64,000 nt of DNA from Prevotella sp. AGR2160 (GTDB taxonomy: Bacteria > Bacteroidota > Bacteroidia > Bacteroidales > Bacteroidaceae): the NCBI RefSeq assembly GCF_000424185.1, contig NZ_AUJK01000010.1, positions 1 through 64,000 of the forward strand. The letters run 5' to 3'. Shown one piece after another: positions 40,434-50,000 of this stretch. Each line of letters opens with the position of its first letter. The stretch's first letter is position 1. Below the pieces are notes generated by a model, which ran no database searches, had not been told where the DNA came from, and saw nothing but the letters and a program-made list of their open reading frames with translations. A program made the translations under genes and the position numbers.

Positions 40434-43136
40434 TTACGTTTTCTTCTGAAGACGGAGCACCCTGCCGGCCTTGTTTACCTTTTGGGCAAACTCCAGAGAC
40501 TTGCTGATACCGGAAAGGGTCCAGTCGCGGCAATAAGCCTCTATAGCCTGCTGATGACTGCATCCGAGCTCCGACTTGTAGAGTTTCAGGGCTTCTTTCT
40601 CGGCCCGCTCCGTGGTGTAGGTCATATAACACTCCCGGGGCTCCTCCACGCCATAGACCTCACTGACGAGACCGCGGCGGATGAAGACCTCGCGGAAGAA
40701 ACTGCGGCCTTCGGTATTCTCCAACCGGTTGATGGTGAATATCTTGCGGCACTCCACATCGGTGAGTCCCAGGATGGCCTTAATGTCGTCGAAACGCTCC
40801 TTGAACTTGCCTTGGTCGAGAAGGAACGTGACATCGGAGTTGTTGATGATGGCTTCCTTGACGATCGGACTGCCGATGATGTCCTGAAGCTCCTGGGTGA
40901 CAACGCCCACCATGGCCCAGAACTTTCGGGCTGTCTTATAGAGATACTGAATATACTCCGCCATCATGGGAGAGGCGACGGCCTTCCATGCCTCCTCGAT
41001 GACAAGGACCTTGCGGTTTTTCTTGATGCGCATCTTCTGGATGAAGACGTCCATGATGATCAGCGTGACCAGTGGGAACAGCGTCTTGTTGTCCTTGATG
41101 GTGTCAATCTCAAAAACGATGAAGGTCTCGTCGAACAGTGAGGAGTCGATGTTTTCGTTCAGCGTCCGCTCGTAGGTGCCGCCACGGTAGAACTCTGAGA
41201 GAGAGTAGTTATAGGAGGAGATGTCGATGCCGGTGATGCGGTTCTCGTTGCATATATACGGGAGGCGCGCCGTGCTGTACTCGAAGAAACTGTTGAAGGA
41301 CAGTTCGCTGACAACCAGCGCGCGACGGCGGTCCTCCATCTCCGCTATTCTCTTGTTGATGCGGTTCTCCACATCCTCGTTGGTGTCTGTAGGCTTGCCC
41401 TCCGTGGCTGTCTCTATGAGCAGCTTCTTGTGGAGCGCGTCCCGCTGCGACTTGCTGTAACCCTTGAAGCCGTTGAAATAGACCTCGTAGTATTCCTTGA
41501 TCACCTGCTCGATAAGCAGTTCCTCTATCTTGCTGGGGACAGCGGAATAGCCTTTCCATATGAGCATGACAAGGTTTTTAAGAAAGTCCATTTTCTCCAC
41601 GTTCAGCTCCTCACGCTGGATGCGGAAGGGATTCATGGTGATGGGATGCTCCTCTGTATAGCTGATGTACTTGCCGCCTGCATACTCGCACAGCCCCTCG
41701 TAGGAGTTGCCGGTATCGACCATGACAACATCCGTCCCCTGCTCCCACAGCTGCCGGATGACGCTGTTCATATGAAAGGACTTGCCGCTGCCGCTGGGTC
41801 CGAGACAAAAGAAATTACTGTTGTCCGTGAGCTTCCTGGCACCTTCCTTGCCGGAGATGTCGATGGCCACGGGAACACCCTGCCGGTCCGTGTAATAGAC
41901 CTTCAGCGGCGTGTCCTCACTCTTGGGAAGACGTTCCTTATACATCAGACAACTGGCGGCATCGCTGAGGGTTAGGAAGCGGTCGTAGTCCTTGTTGAGC
42001 GAATAACAGTTGCCGGGGAACGAGCCTACGAAGAGCTCCAGCTGGTTGTAGGCGCGCTGACTGATCTGTACGCCGATACGCCCGAAGGCGTTCTCCAGAT
42101 GATTCGTGCAGCGTTGCAGGTCGGCATCGGCGGCCACGGTAACAACAAGGTTGAAATGGCAATAGACGAGCTGCTTGTTCTCGCGGGCTATCAGCTCCTC
42201 CACTTTCTTGATGTCCTCGACGGCTATCTGATTGCTGGGATTGGGAAGTGAGGCATGGCGGTTCTTTTTCTTGGCCAGCCGGCTCATCTCCTGCTTCTGA
42301 CTTGGCAGGAAGACAACCTGGTTATAGACGACACTCAGCACGCCCGGGATGCTGTCAACCATCGTCATCAGGTCAACGGGCATGGTGATGTTGTTGACCT
42401 CTATATTGGTGTAAGGACGGATAAGCGTCGGCAGAACGATGTTGTCAACGTCCACGAGACTGTACATCTTGAATTTGCGCGCTCCAAGTCCGATGTGGTC
42501 GTCAGTGACCTGGAAGTTGCTCATCGACACATGCCCGTCAGTAAAATGCTGGGCAAGGTACTGGTCAGCATAATGGCGCACCTCGTCAGCGGAGAGGAAA
42601 CGGGAGGAGATGCCACGGTCGCGGAGCTGGTCACGGACCTTGCCGACCTTGACAAGGAAATCCTTCCACTTGCGGCCATCGTAGCTGAAAAGCCGCTCTT
42701 TCCGGTTCTCCTGCGTGATGGTCAGAAAAGTGGTGCAGTCGGTGTACTCACGTCCCTTGAAATAGCGGAAGTAGCTATCAGAGAGATACTCACGCTTACC
42801 GTTGTCCTCTCCCCGGTATCTTTTACGGGTGAAGACATCCTGCTTATGGATGGCATAACCCTCTCCAAGGGTGGCCATCAGAGAGGTCAGAACATTGGCG
42901 TAGGCATTGTACTCGGCGGTGTCGGCACAGTGCTTCTGTACGGGGTTGCGCATGGAAAGGACAGCGGACAGCTCACCGGTCTTGGTATAGAGCACGCCCA
43001 TTCCCTCTATGTCCTCAATGGAGAAGTAAATCTCCTTGAAGATCTTGGCGCGCTTGCTGCCCGTACCGAAGCAATAAACAGACACTGCCATGCCCAGACA
43101 GACGGCCACGAAGAAGATTATAACGTATAATGTCAT
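40434..43136 (-). CDS. traG: Conjugative transposon ATPase TraG (VirB4-like)
   Basis: 900 aa from the ATG at 43136 (a GTG one codon upstream also fits). TraG drives pilus or channel assembly and DNA transfer. An N-terminal membrane helix (YVIIFFVAVCLGMAVSVYCF) is followed by a DUF3875-type region (IEGMGVLYTKTGELSAVLSMRNP). Walker A is FCLGPSGSGKSFHMNS near 446-461, with VVMVDTGNSYEGL, and Walker B is KVLVIEEAWKAV. Late motifs include TARKFWAMVGVVTQELQDI and INNSDVTFLLDQG. Size and motifs fit VirB4 ATPases of Bacteroidales elements. It follows a short ORF whose stop overlaps this ATG. Confidence 0.94.
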   Translation of the reverse strand: MTLYVIIFFVAVCLGMAVSVYCFGTGSKRAKIFKEIYFSIEDIEGMGVLYTKTGELSAVLSMRNPVQKHCADTAEYNAYANVLTSLMATLGEGYAIHKQDVFTRKRYRGEDNGKREYLSDSYFRYFKGREYTDCTTFLTITQENRKERLFSYDGRKWKDFLVKVGKVRDQLRDRGISSRFLSADEVRHYADQYLAQHFTDGHVSMSNFQVTDDHIGLGARKFKMYSLVDVDNIVLPTLIRPYTNIEVNNITMPVDLMTMVDSIPGVLSVVYNQVVFLPSQKQEMSRLAKKKNRHASLPNPSNQIAVEDIKKVEELIARENKQLVYCHFNLVVTVAADADLQRCTNHLENAFGRIGVQISQRAYNQLELFVGSFPGNCYSLNKDYDRFLTLSDAASCLMYKERLPKSEDTPLKVYYTDRQGVPVAIDISGKEGARKLTDNSNFFCLGPSGSGKSFHMNSVIRQLWEQGTDVVMVDTGNSYEGLCEYAGGKYISYTEEHPITMNPFRIQREELNVEKMDFLKNLVMLIWKGYSAVPSKIEELLIEQVIKEYYEVYFNGFKGYSKSQRDALHKKLLIETATEGKPTDTNEDVENRINKRIAEMEDRRRALVVSELSFNSFFEYSTARLPYICNENRITGIDISSYNYSLSEFYRGGTYERTLNENIDSSLFDETFIVFEIDTIKDNKTLFPLVTLIIMDVFIQKMRIKKNRKVLVIEEAWKAVASPMMAEYIQYLYKTARKFWAMVGVVTQELQDIIGSPIVKEAIINNSDVTFLLDQGKFKERFDDIKAILGLTDVECRKIFTINRLENTEGRSFFREVFIRRGLVSEVYGVEEPRECYMTYTTERAEKEALKLYKSELGCSHQQAIEAYCRDWTLSGISKSLEFAQKVNKAGRVLRLQKKT

Positions 43137-43216
43137 CACTTTTTCTTTAAGTTCTCAATGATGTTTGCAGACAGGGGCAGACATCGGATATGACCGTCCG
43201 TGCCCGCCCCTTTCAT
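43136..43216 (-). CDS. Possible 26-codon ORF coupled to traG
   Basis: The frame MKGAGTDGHIRCLPLSANII ends ENLKKK, and its TGA overlaps the traG ATG as TGATG. The underlying DNA can also form a hairpin (GGGGCGGGCA/TGTCTGCCCC), so this may be a regulatory leader instead. It fills most of the only sizeable gap (118 bases) between traF and traG. Confidence 0.35.
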   Translation of the reverse strand: MKGAGTDGHIRCLPLSANIIENLKKK

Positions 43217-43256
43217 TCAACAGTGTTGCAGTTCCAGCATCATGCAATCGTCATGA

Positions 43257-43553
43257 TTACAGGCGCTCACGGCAGGCGAAGACATACAGCCCCCTGCCGA
43301 TTTTCTTTGAGTAAAGGCCCTTGCGCTGCTTGACCAGTATCAGGGCAATGCCGACAGTGATGGTCACAGCGGCAAAGACCAGGGCCAGCAGAAAGCCCAA
43401 AAGAGCATAGACGAGCATGAAGCCTAAGATGGCGACAGCGGCAGTAATACCGGCCCAGGTGATGTACCGACCCTGCAGTCCCATGAACTCCAGCGGCCGC
43501 TGGAGCCCCTTGAACATCTGGCATTCCATCTGTGAGTCACTCATCTGTGTCAT
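43257..43553 (-). CDS. traF: Conjugative transposon protein TraF (DUF4133, VirB3-like)
   Basis: 98 aa. The N-terminus (MFKGLQRPLEFMGLQGRYI) and two adjacent membrane helices (WAGITAAVAILGFMLVYALLGFLLALVFAAVTITVGIALILV, residues about 33-75) are typical of DUF4133/TraF, regarded as VirB3-like. The C-terminus is basic (KQRKGLYSKKIGRGLYVFACRERL). It is placed directly before traG, as expected, and after traE. Inner-membrane protein of the channel base. Confidence 0.9.
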   Translation of the reverse strand: MTQMSDSQMECQMFKGLQRPLEFMGLQGRYITWAGITAAVAILGFMLVYALLGFLLALVFAAVTITVGIALILVKQRKGLYSKKIGRGLYVFACRERL

Positions 43554-43565
43554 AGCCCGTGGGGA

Positions 43566-43964
43566 TCAGCCTCCGATACCGAAGAAGAGAGGAAGGGCAT
43601 TGGCTGCCGCAATGAGGAAGATGCAGGCTCCGACAATCATCATGATCTTCTTCTTGACATCCTGCTCCTCATTGTTCATCGCGATATAGACGGAGATGGC
43701 TCCGACAATGGCGACGACACCGGCAAGGGCGTAACAGAGATTGACGACGTAGGGCACGTACTTCACGAGCTCCGTGGCAACCTCTTCAAGGGCGTTGGTA
43801 CCCGCATCATAGCCAGTACCGGCAAGCGTCTGTGCCAGAGCCTGCATGGAAGTACCGAACAGGGCAGCGACGGCAATGATGAATGCCTTTGCCTTGTCGC
43901 AGACGAAAGAGGCAGCTGCCTTCACTTTGGAAACGGCTTTGCTAATAATTTTTTTCATTGGCAA
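43566..43964 (-). CDS. traE: Conjugative transposon protein TraE (DUF4134)
   Basis: 132 aa. A basic N-terminus precedes a hydrophobic export segment (AFIIAVAALFGTSMQALAQ), followed by DAGTNALEEVATELVKYVPYVVNLCYALAGVVAIVGAISVYIAMNNEEQDVKKKIMMIVGACIFLIAAANALPLFFG. This is the DUF4134 pattern: two membrane helices separated by a short loop, similar to VirB2-type pilin precursors. It lies 12 bases before traF. A second, diverged DUF4134 protein is encoded immediately upstream. Confidence 0.92.
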   Translation of the reverse strand: MPMKKIISKAVSKVKAAASFVCDKAKAFIIAVAALFGTSMQALAQTLAGTGYDAGTNALEEVATELVKYVPYVVNLCYALAGVVAIVGAISVYIAMNNEEQDVKKKIMMIVGACIFLIAAANALPLFFGIGG

Positions 43965-44021
43965 TTAAAATTTAGTTGTACATTTGTGAATGGTTTTCCT
44001 ATTTTGTCGCGCGTAAATAGT

Positions 44022-44396
44022 CTAAAAGATAAAGTTCATGTCCTGGTAGCCATAAAGGGCGGGCATGACGATGGAGGCTCCGATGATGAAGAGGATGCCG
44101 CCAAAGAGCATCATCAGACTCTTGGTGATGTCCCCCTCATGGTAGTTCATCTTGATGCAGATCTGCAAGGCGGAGATGATGACCATGATGCTTGCCACCG
44201 CATAGAGTATCTCGACGGTATAAATCATCATGGTACCGACGAAGGCCGTGGCCTCGGCAAGGCCGTCGGCTCCCCAGGAGTAGTCTACCGATCCGCAACG
44301 GGCATGGGAGGCTCTGAAGATGCCGAGCATGACGGCCAGAATCATATACCGCCGGCTATTGGGGTCAACACTGCGTGTATTCATCTCTTTTGTCAA
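44022..44396 (-). CDS. Second DUF4134 (TraE-like) protein
   Basis: 124 aa, a paralogue of TraE. It has EATAFVGTMMIYTVEILYAVASIMVIISALQICIKMNYHEGDITKSLMMLFGGILFIIGASIVMPALYG, aligning with the two helices and loop of TraE, but its N-terminus (NSRRYMILAVMLGIFRASHARCGS) is more hydrophobic and may include an export signal. The start overlaps the end of the TraD-like gene by 32 bases; an ATG 12 bases downstream is an alternative. Two TraE-like subunits suggest a mixed fibre or channel. Confidence 0.8.
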   Translation of the reverse strand: MTKEMNTRSVDPNSRRYMILAVMLGIFRASHARCGSVDYSWGADGLAEATAFVGTMMIYTVEILYAVASIMVIISALQICIKMNYHEGDITKSLMMLFGGILFIIGASIVMPALYGYQDMNFIF

Positions 44397-45075
44397 TATT
44401 CAAGGATTCTGCATTGTTTCGTATAATGTTGCTGAGATCCTTTGATTTGAAAAGGTTGCCCAGGATGGTGTTCTTCTTCATGTTCTTGTTGATACCTTCT
44501 AATCTTTGTGCGATTTCGTCATTGGCGGAAGTGCCGACACAGCTCTTGACTTCGTATTGCGGCTCAACCAGCTCCTGATTAAACACTTCCGCCTCGACGA
44601 AAGGGCGTGCTTCCTGCTCCGGCTTCTGACCATCGATGAATCCGACAGACGGGATGAGTACTTCGCTATTGTCCGGTGCCGAGGACTTCTCTTGGGGTGC
44701 TGACTCCGAATGAGCTTCCTGAGACTCATTGCTTCCTGCGGGGCGGTTGTCTGCCTCGGTGATTTCTGGCGCATCAGATGCCGGTAGCAGTTCATCCTCG
44801 GCTTTAGCCGTGATATCCGTCTCGTCGGCCTCAGTGATTTGCTCTTGCTCCGGTGAGGATGATGTGCCGGTGATGTCGAAACCTCCGGTCTCCACATTCT
44901 CGGTGACTGTCCTCGGCCGGACAACGGTACTGTCGTCCTCGTCCCCAAGGGGTATGTTCTCCGTAGAGCCACTGTCTTTCCTGGACTTGGCGTGCAATTC
45001 CATGTAGATGGCGGCTGAGAAATACAGAATCTCAGCGATGGTGAGAACGATGGCAAAAATTATAAATGGACTCAT
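44365..45075 (-). CDS. TraD-position membrane protein (DUF4122-like)
   Basis: 236 aa and the first gene of the tra operon. It begins with one membrane helix (MSPFIIFAIVLTIAEILYFSAAIYMEL), then a long acidic, low-complexity region (residues 30-170, rich in Glu, Asp, Ser), and a conserved end (EIAQRLEGINKNMKKNTILGNLFKSKDLSNIIRNNAESLNIDKRDEYTQC). This matches the layout of TraD/DUF4122 proteins in CTnDOT-type operons. The identity rests on position and layout. It is preceded by a -7 box and the shared operator. Confidence 0.65.
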   Translation of the reverse strand: MSPFIIFAIVLTIAEILYFSAAIYMELHAKSRKDSGSTENIPLGDEDDSTVVRPRTVTENVETGGFDITGTSSSPEQEQITEADETDITAKAEDELLPASDAPEITEADNRPAGSNESQEAHSESAPQEKSSAPDNSEVLIPSVGFIDGQKPEQEARPFVEAEVFNQELVEPQYEVKSCVGTSANDEIAQRLEGINKNMKKNTILGNLFKSKDLSNIIRNNAESLNIDKRDEYTQC

Positions 45076-45116
45076 AGTCGCGTCTTTTTGTAATGAATAT
45101 GATTATATTTCCACCA

Positions 45117-45124
45117 CAAAAATA
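45117..45124 (-). promoter_or_regulatory. -7 box of the tra operon
   Basis: TATTTTTG on the minus strand, 42 bases upstream of the TraD-position gene, matches TAnnTTTG. Confidence 0.5.
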
Positions 45125-45192
45125 GCACGTTTCTATAGTATAGACTGGAAAAGCTATTGTCAAACAGCACAATAGAGGCTTAAATTGAAGAA

Positions 45193-45224
45193 TTGGTTCG
45201 ATGAAAAAATAGTGATAGAACCAA
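45193..45224. promoter_or_regulatory. Inverted-repeat operator copy B (TTGGTTC-18-GAACCAA)
   Basis: TTGGTTC at 45193-45199 and GAACCAA at 45218-45224 with an 18-base spacer, identical in arms and spacing to copy A at 21654-21685. It lies 118 bases upstream of the first gene of the tra operon. Confidence 0.65.
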
Positions 45225-45246
45225 CATTACGGAATAAGACAGCAAG

Positions 45247-45277
45247 AGCGGCAAGCTGCCGAATGACGCTTGCCGCT
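45247..45277 (-). terminator. Hairpin after traB
   Basis: AGCGGCAAG pairs with CTTGCCGCT around a 13-base loop, 25 bases beyond the TraB stop. There is no strong T run on the minus strand, so it is a possible terminator or processing site between the traB operon and the tra operon. Confidence 0.5.
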
Positions 45278-45301
45278 CCTGCTCAATTAAGGACAACGAG
45301 T

Positions 45302-45646
45302 TCAGAACAAATCGATGGCTTTCCGCTTCGAATTCTCTTCGATGACCCCGTGTTTCCGCTCATAGCCGTCAATGGCCTTGATGAAGGCTGCTTCAACGAC
45401 ATCCTTGATTTGAAGTCCCTCGCGTGTGGCGATGGTGCGGATCTTCTTCAGGACACCGGAATCGACAATTGTGCAGAACCTCTCCTGGTTGCGGGCAAGC
45501 TCCAACGTTTTTTGCCGGAGTCTGTCTTTACCCGCCGTGTGCTTATTTCCCTTCCCGGGAACCTGTTTATCGGGAGTGTTCTCCTGTATGCTGTCAGTGT
45601 TTCCCGTCAGCCCCGTAAACAGGGCATCCAGATCGTTATTTTTCAT
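45302..45646 (-). CDS. traB: Conjugative transposon protein TraB (DUF3408)
   Basis: 114 aa. The C-terminal half reads ERFCTIVDSGVLKKIRTIATREGLQIKDVVEAAFIKAIDGYERKHG, a ribbon-helix-helix-like region typical of DUF3408 proteins that accompany TraA. The N-terminal half is polar and disordered (NDLDALFTGLTGNTDSIQENTPDKQ). Its ATG overlaps the ParA stop as ATGA, so the pair is co-translated. It is likely a partner DNA-binding protein for ParA in regulating or segregating the element. Confidence 0.82.
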   Translation of the reverse strand: MKNNDLDALFTGLTGNTDSIQENTPDKQVPGKGNKHTAGKDRLRQKTLELARNQERFCTIVDSGVLKKIRTIATREGLQIKDVVEAAFIKAIDGYERKHGVIEENSKRKAIDLF

Positions 45647-46422
45647 ACTGCCACCTCCTTTTCCTCATTCATGCGTTCCAGGAATTCCTCAGCCAAAGAT
45701 GTATAGTCCTTGGCTCCATTGCTGCCGGAAGCATAGTCAAGGATGTTGCGGTTCTGCAACGGTGCTTCTGCAAGTCGCACGTTCTTGCGAATCTTGCTTC
45801 GGTAGACAACATCTCCTTCCCACACTCTGAGCCGTTCCTCTATGCCGCGGGAAAGCTTGCTGTTCTCCCAACGCGTGATGACAATGCCTGAGATATGGGC
45901 TTGGGGATTGAGCTTCTGGCGTACCATGCTGATGAAGTCGCTCATCATCGTCAGTCCTTTGAAAGGAAGGACTTCGGAGATCAGAGGGATGAGAACATCC
46001 GTTGACGCAGTGATGGCATTCAATGTGACAAGTCCCAAAGACGGCGGACAGTCCAGGAGCACAAAGTCATAGTTGTCTTCAACTTTGGCTTTGGATAGAA
46101 GACCAGCCAGAATGTGCTCGCGCGCTATGGCGGTTGAAAGCTCCACATCCGCCATGGCCAGCGTCAGGGAGGCGGGTACGAGATGAAGGCGGTTGTTCAC
46201 AGATACTATAGGCAAACAGTCTGTCTTGCCTGTCAATGCCTCATAGATAGAGGGACCGTCTATAGAGGCGACCAGGGAAGCCGTAAGATTGGCCTGTGCA
46301 TCCAGGTCTACAAGCAGGACACGATGCCCCTTCACCGACAGGATGCTGCCAAGATTGGCAACAGTGGTCGTTTTGCCGACACCACCCTTATGGTTGGCTA
46401 CGGCTATGATTTTTGTTTTCAT
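45643..46422 (-). CDS. traA: ParA-family ATPase TraA
   Basis: 259 aa. The deviant Walker A is ANHKGGVGKTTTVANLGSIL at residues 9-28, followed by RVLLVDLDAQANLTASL and DFVLLDCPPSLGLVTLNA. These are diagnostic of ParA/Soj ATPases. In CTnDOT-type elements TraA heads the tra region. An insertion of the VVYRSKIRKNVRLAEAP type typical of Soj is present. The 3' end overlaps traB. It lies between a hypothetical gene and traB in a separate operon from the main tra genes. Confidence 0.93.
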   Translation of the reverse strand: MKTKIIAVANHKGGVGKTTTVANLGSILSVKGHRVLLVDLDAQANLTASLVASIDGPSIYEALTGKTDCLPIVSVNNRLHLVPASLTLAMADVELSTAIAREHILAGLLSKAKVEDNYDFVLLDCPPSLGLVTLNAITASTDVLIPLISEVLPFKGLTMMSDFISMVRQKLNPQAHISGIVITRWENSKLSRGIEERLRVWEGDVVYRSKIRKNVRLAEAPLQNRNILDYASGSNGAKDYTSLAEEFLERMNEEKEVAV

Positions 46423-46434
46423 CTATTCAGTCTT

Positions 46435-47037
46435 TTATTTGTTCGAGGTTTGTTTGTTCTTCTTTTCCATCTGCACAAGATGACTTCTGTACCAGTCGGT
46501 AATCTTTTGAGACGTGACCTCTACAAGTGTAGGCTTGTCAAAAAGATTGCTTACAGAGACCTTACCTTCCCTGGTATCTGGAAACTGGAGAAGCGGAATG
46601 CCACCCGGCCTGAGCAATGGCAAGCCGTTAGCCTTGGCGACGCGCTCAGCCTCAGTGCCATAGACCTCTATCATCTTTGTGTCAGTGAAGTGCAGTAACA
46701 GTACGGAATCGTCCGGAATGCAACGGCTGCTGAAATGGAAGTAGGCAAGCTTGGCCTCCGTCAAACCGTCGGCAGGATCCTCCGGGTCGAGCTGGTAAGT
46801 GCCTTCACCGACAGCCTCGACATGGAAGACGACAGGTATCTCCTTGCTGAGGGCATCCAAATGAAGAAGCTGGCCGATGCGCGCGTTGATCTTGTCTTCT
46901 GAAACAACTTCTTTGCGGTATCCGGCTTCTGTCATGCCGCCTGTCTCCTGCCTGGCAGTGAGAATATAGCCGTTGTTGACGTGCTCCAAGGTAAAGAAGA
47001 GCGGAAAGATATTATGCTGTGAGTTCATCGTTGGCAT
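46435..47037 (-). CDS. Hypothetical protein upstream of traA
   Basis: 200 aa, not recognised. An alternative start is MNSQHNIFPLFF three residues in. Visible sequence includes FTLEHVNNGYILTARQETGGMTEAGYRKEVVSEDKINARIGQLLHLDAL, a beta-rich domain, then LAYFHFSSRCIPDDSVLLLHF and a charged helical tail ending KKNKQTSNK. It overlaps the end of the primase-helicase gene by 26 bases, so it is translationally coupled to it. Cytoplasmic; may assist replication or partition. Confidence 0.6.
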   Translation of the reverse strand: MPTMNSQHNIFPLFFTLEHVNNGYILTARQETGGMTEAGYRKEVVSEDKINARIGQLLHLDALSKEIPVVFHVEAVGEGTYQLDPEDPADGLTEAKLAYFHFSSRCIPDDSVLLLHFTDTKMIEVYGTEAERVAKANGLPLLRPGGIPLLQFPDTREGKVSVSNLFDKPTLVEVTSQKITDWYRSHLVQMEKKNKQTSNK

Positions 47038-50000
47038 CGTCTGAAGAAGTTACTGAGTTTTGTGACTGGCTGATACGCTCTGTAATTGTCTGGAGGTTGA
47101 TGTCATTGCACTCGCATACGGCATCATAGTCAAATGCAAGCACACGCTCCTGGTCAAAGACCAGAACATTCTCTCCCTTGTCGTTGGTGATTCTCTTCGG
47201 CGTGCCAAGCTCATCAAGCACACGGAACTTCAACGGCGAGTAGGTCTTGCCAAAATACTCCGGTGTAGCCATAAGGTACGACATGAGCGACTCGTCCGGT
47301 ATCATCACCTTGCCCTCTTTTCTGGCCTGGATATTGGCCTTGGCAACACAGATGCTGCTGCGAATGAACAGAATAAGACGTGGCTTGTCAAACGTAATGA
47401 CCTTGCGGGGCTCGCCCTTTACGGTGACGGTCAGCTTGTCCACGGCCTTGATCTTGTAGTCCTGACCCTCACGGATGTCTCCCAACTGCCGCGACTTGGA
47501 GAACATAGCCCAGAATATGGCTATCTCGTCAGTGCTGTGGCAGAGTGAGTGCTGGTATTTGAGACGGTCGATGCAGATGTCATGTACCATCTTTCTGTTG
47601 AACGGAAGGGAGTCGGTGCAGTTGCTAAGACAGTAATAGGTCGCAAGCATCATCGCCCAGTTGTTGATGAAGCGCTCTCCAATAATGTTGTAGTCTACCT
47701 CACTCTTAATCTCCTTCAACGCACGCTTCCAGGCGTTGCACCATCCTGCATTGAAATTTTCACGATAGCGGATGTATTCGACGGTGATGTTCGTGGGGTG
47801 CATCTTGCGGAGTTTCATAAAGCTGTGGTACATGTCGGTCTCCTCCTTGGTATGCTCGCTCTTGTGCGACTCAAGGAAGAGAACGCGGGAAAACAGCGCG
47901 ATGTCGGCTGTCGGGATCTCCTGACCGGAGAGGACTACTCCGCAATCAACATTCGTGGACTCCCGCCGTTCTCCATCAGCGGAACGCTTGATGCGCCCGG
48001 CACTGTCATAGATACCTTTGAGGAAATCGATGTGCTTCTTGCTCAGGGAGTTCTTGTACTCGTCGAAATGGACGAGCATGTTGCTTACCTCCGCACACTT
48101 GTCGCCCATCGCATAATAGGTGGTGCTCTCAAGGTTGCTGACCTCTGGATTACGCTGGAAAAGATTGATTAAAGAGAGGGCAAGCTCGGTCTTGCCGGTG
48201 CCTTTCTTTCCGTAGAGATTGAGGATGGGGAAAGAACGCGTGCTGTCCGTGATGATGTCACGGTTAATAGTAGCGAGATAGTAGCAATAACAGACTACGG
48301 CATTGTCACCGTACAGCTCATGCAGAAGCGTGAAGTATTGCCGGGGCGTGACCTCCTGCTTGGGGGCGTGAATGTAGCGGCGCTCATTCACATAGGCCAT
48401 CTTGTTCTTCTTGTGGATTTTGGACATGGCAGGAAGATAGAAGTTCTCCTTGTCGAGGCGTATCATGCCGTACTCATCGACAGGATGCCATTTGCCATTA
48501 TAGACGATGCCGTTGCAGAAAGCATAGAAGCCGCTCTCGCCAATGTTGTTCCATCCCATCTGAGGGACTCTCTGGGCTTCCTCCGTCTTGCCGTAGATAT
48601 AGGCTTTCAGCATCTCGTATTTCTCCTGACGCTCGAAGAAACGGAAGTCGCCCTTGCCTTCTATCTTCTCCTTGAAACGATCGAGTTTTGTGACATCCTG
48701 CTGCTGCAGCTCGATGGTACGGCGCATATGGCTCTCATTCAGCAACTCAAAGATGCGGCTGGGCTTGACATCATCCGTGATGAGAAAGAGCGGCTTGATG
48801 ACGAAGTTGGTCCATTCACGCTCGCGCCCCTGGGGGTCAAGATCGTAATAATGATTGCCACGCCGGTAGAAGTTGTATCCCCGAAGTTCCTCTGACTTTC
48901 TGTTGGCCTGACGGCGTTTCTCCTCCTGCCTCCGGCGGGCAGCGTCAGTGAGTGCGCCCTTCCATACGGAACCCTTGCGGTATTTGCCCTTCAAGTCAGA
49001 GAGCAGTGAAGCCTGGAGAACGTCTGACTGGACGTTGACAAGCATATCACAGACGTCGCTGATGACCTTCAGCTGTTCGTCATTAGTGCCATCGGAAGCG
49101 TACTGCTTCTCGGCGTACCAGAGGATGAAGTCCTTTTCTGTGAGCTCATTCCATTTGCCCAACGAAGTGATGTAGGAGTCCGCATCCTGTTTGACATCCC
49201 CACGGGGGATCTCTCTGACAGAGACCTGGAAACCCATCTCCGTGGCAAGTCGTCCGTTCTCGAAGACAAATTTCTCACCGGCGCCGAACTGCTCACCCGG
49301 CTTTGGGATGTCGCTGTCGGGGATAAAGCAAAGACTGCAGGCGAAAGATGAGAAATTGGACAGTTGTTCCTTCGTCCAGTGGCCGCTGAGCGTTGCGACG
49401 ACGTTGGCTATGCCCAACGACTGGAGACGCATGACATCAGGAGCACCTTCTACAAGATATACTTTGCCTGACTGACGGGCAGCCTTCATGGCCACGTCTA
49501 TGCCGAAAACGGATGTGCTCTTCTTGTAAATAAGGCTCTCCCTGCCGTTGATGTATTTGATGGTGGCATGAGGGTTGATGGCTCGTGCCGTGAACGTCAG
49601 AATGCGGCCGTAGCGGTCGCGTTGGGGAATCATCAGACGGTCACGATAGAAATCGTAGTAGCTGCCCGGATGATGCTCGTCCTCGCCCAGGAGACCCATT
49701 CTTGCAAGAATGGAGAGGTCGAGGTTCTTCTCTTTGGCGAATTGGAGAAACTTATTGCCAAATTGCGGACTGTATCCTAAGCCGAATGTACGGCAGAACT
49801 CCTTGTTCCATCGGCCTTTTGTATCATCGTCAGGTGGTCCTTCCGCATACATACGGCAGCGTATCGCATCCTCATTCTCACTTGCATACTGATTCTCGTA
49901 GAAGCGATGGGCCATACCGTTGTAGATGAACATGGTCTCGGCGAGACGGTCGTTCTCTTCCTGTTCTGGGGTCCGTGGTACCATGAGGTCGCTGGCATTG

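Noticed and set aside
45247-45277. Hairpin after traB as an attachment site
   Set aside because: It fits better as a terminator or processing hairpin; no matching copy was seen elsewhere.
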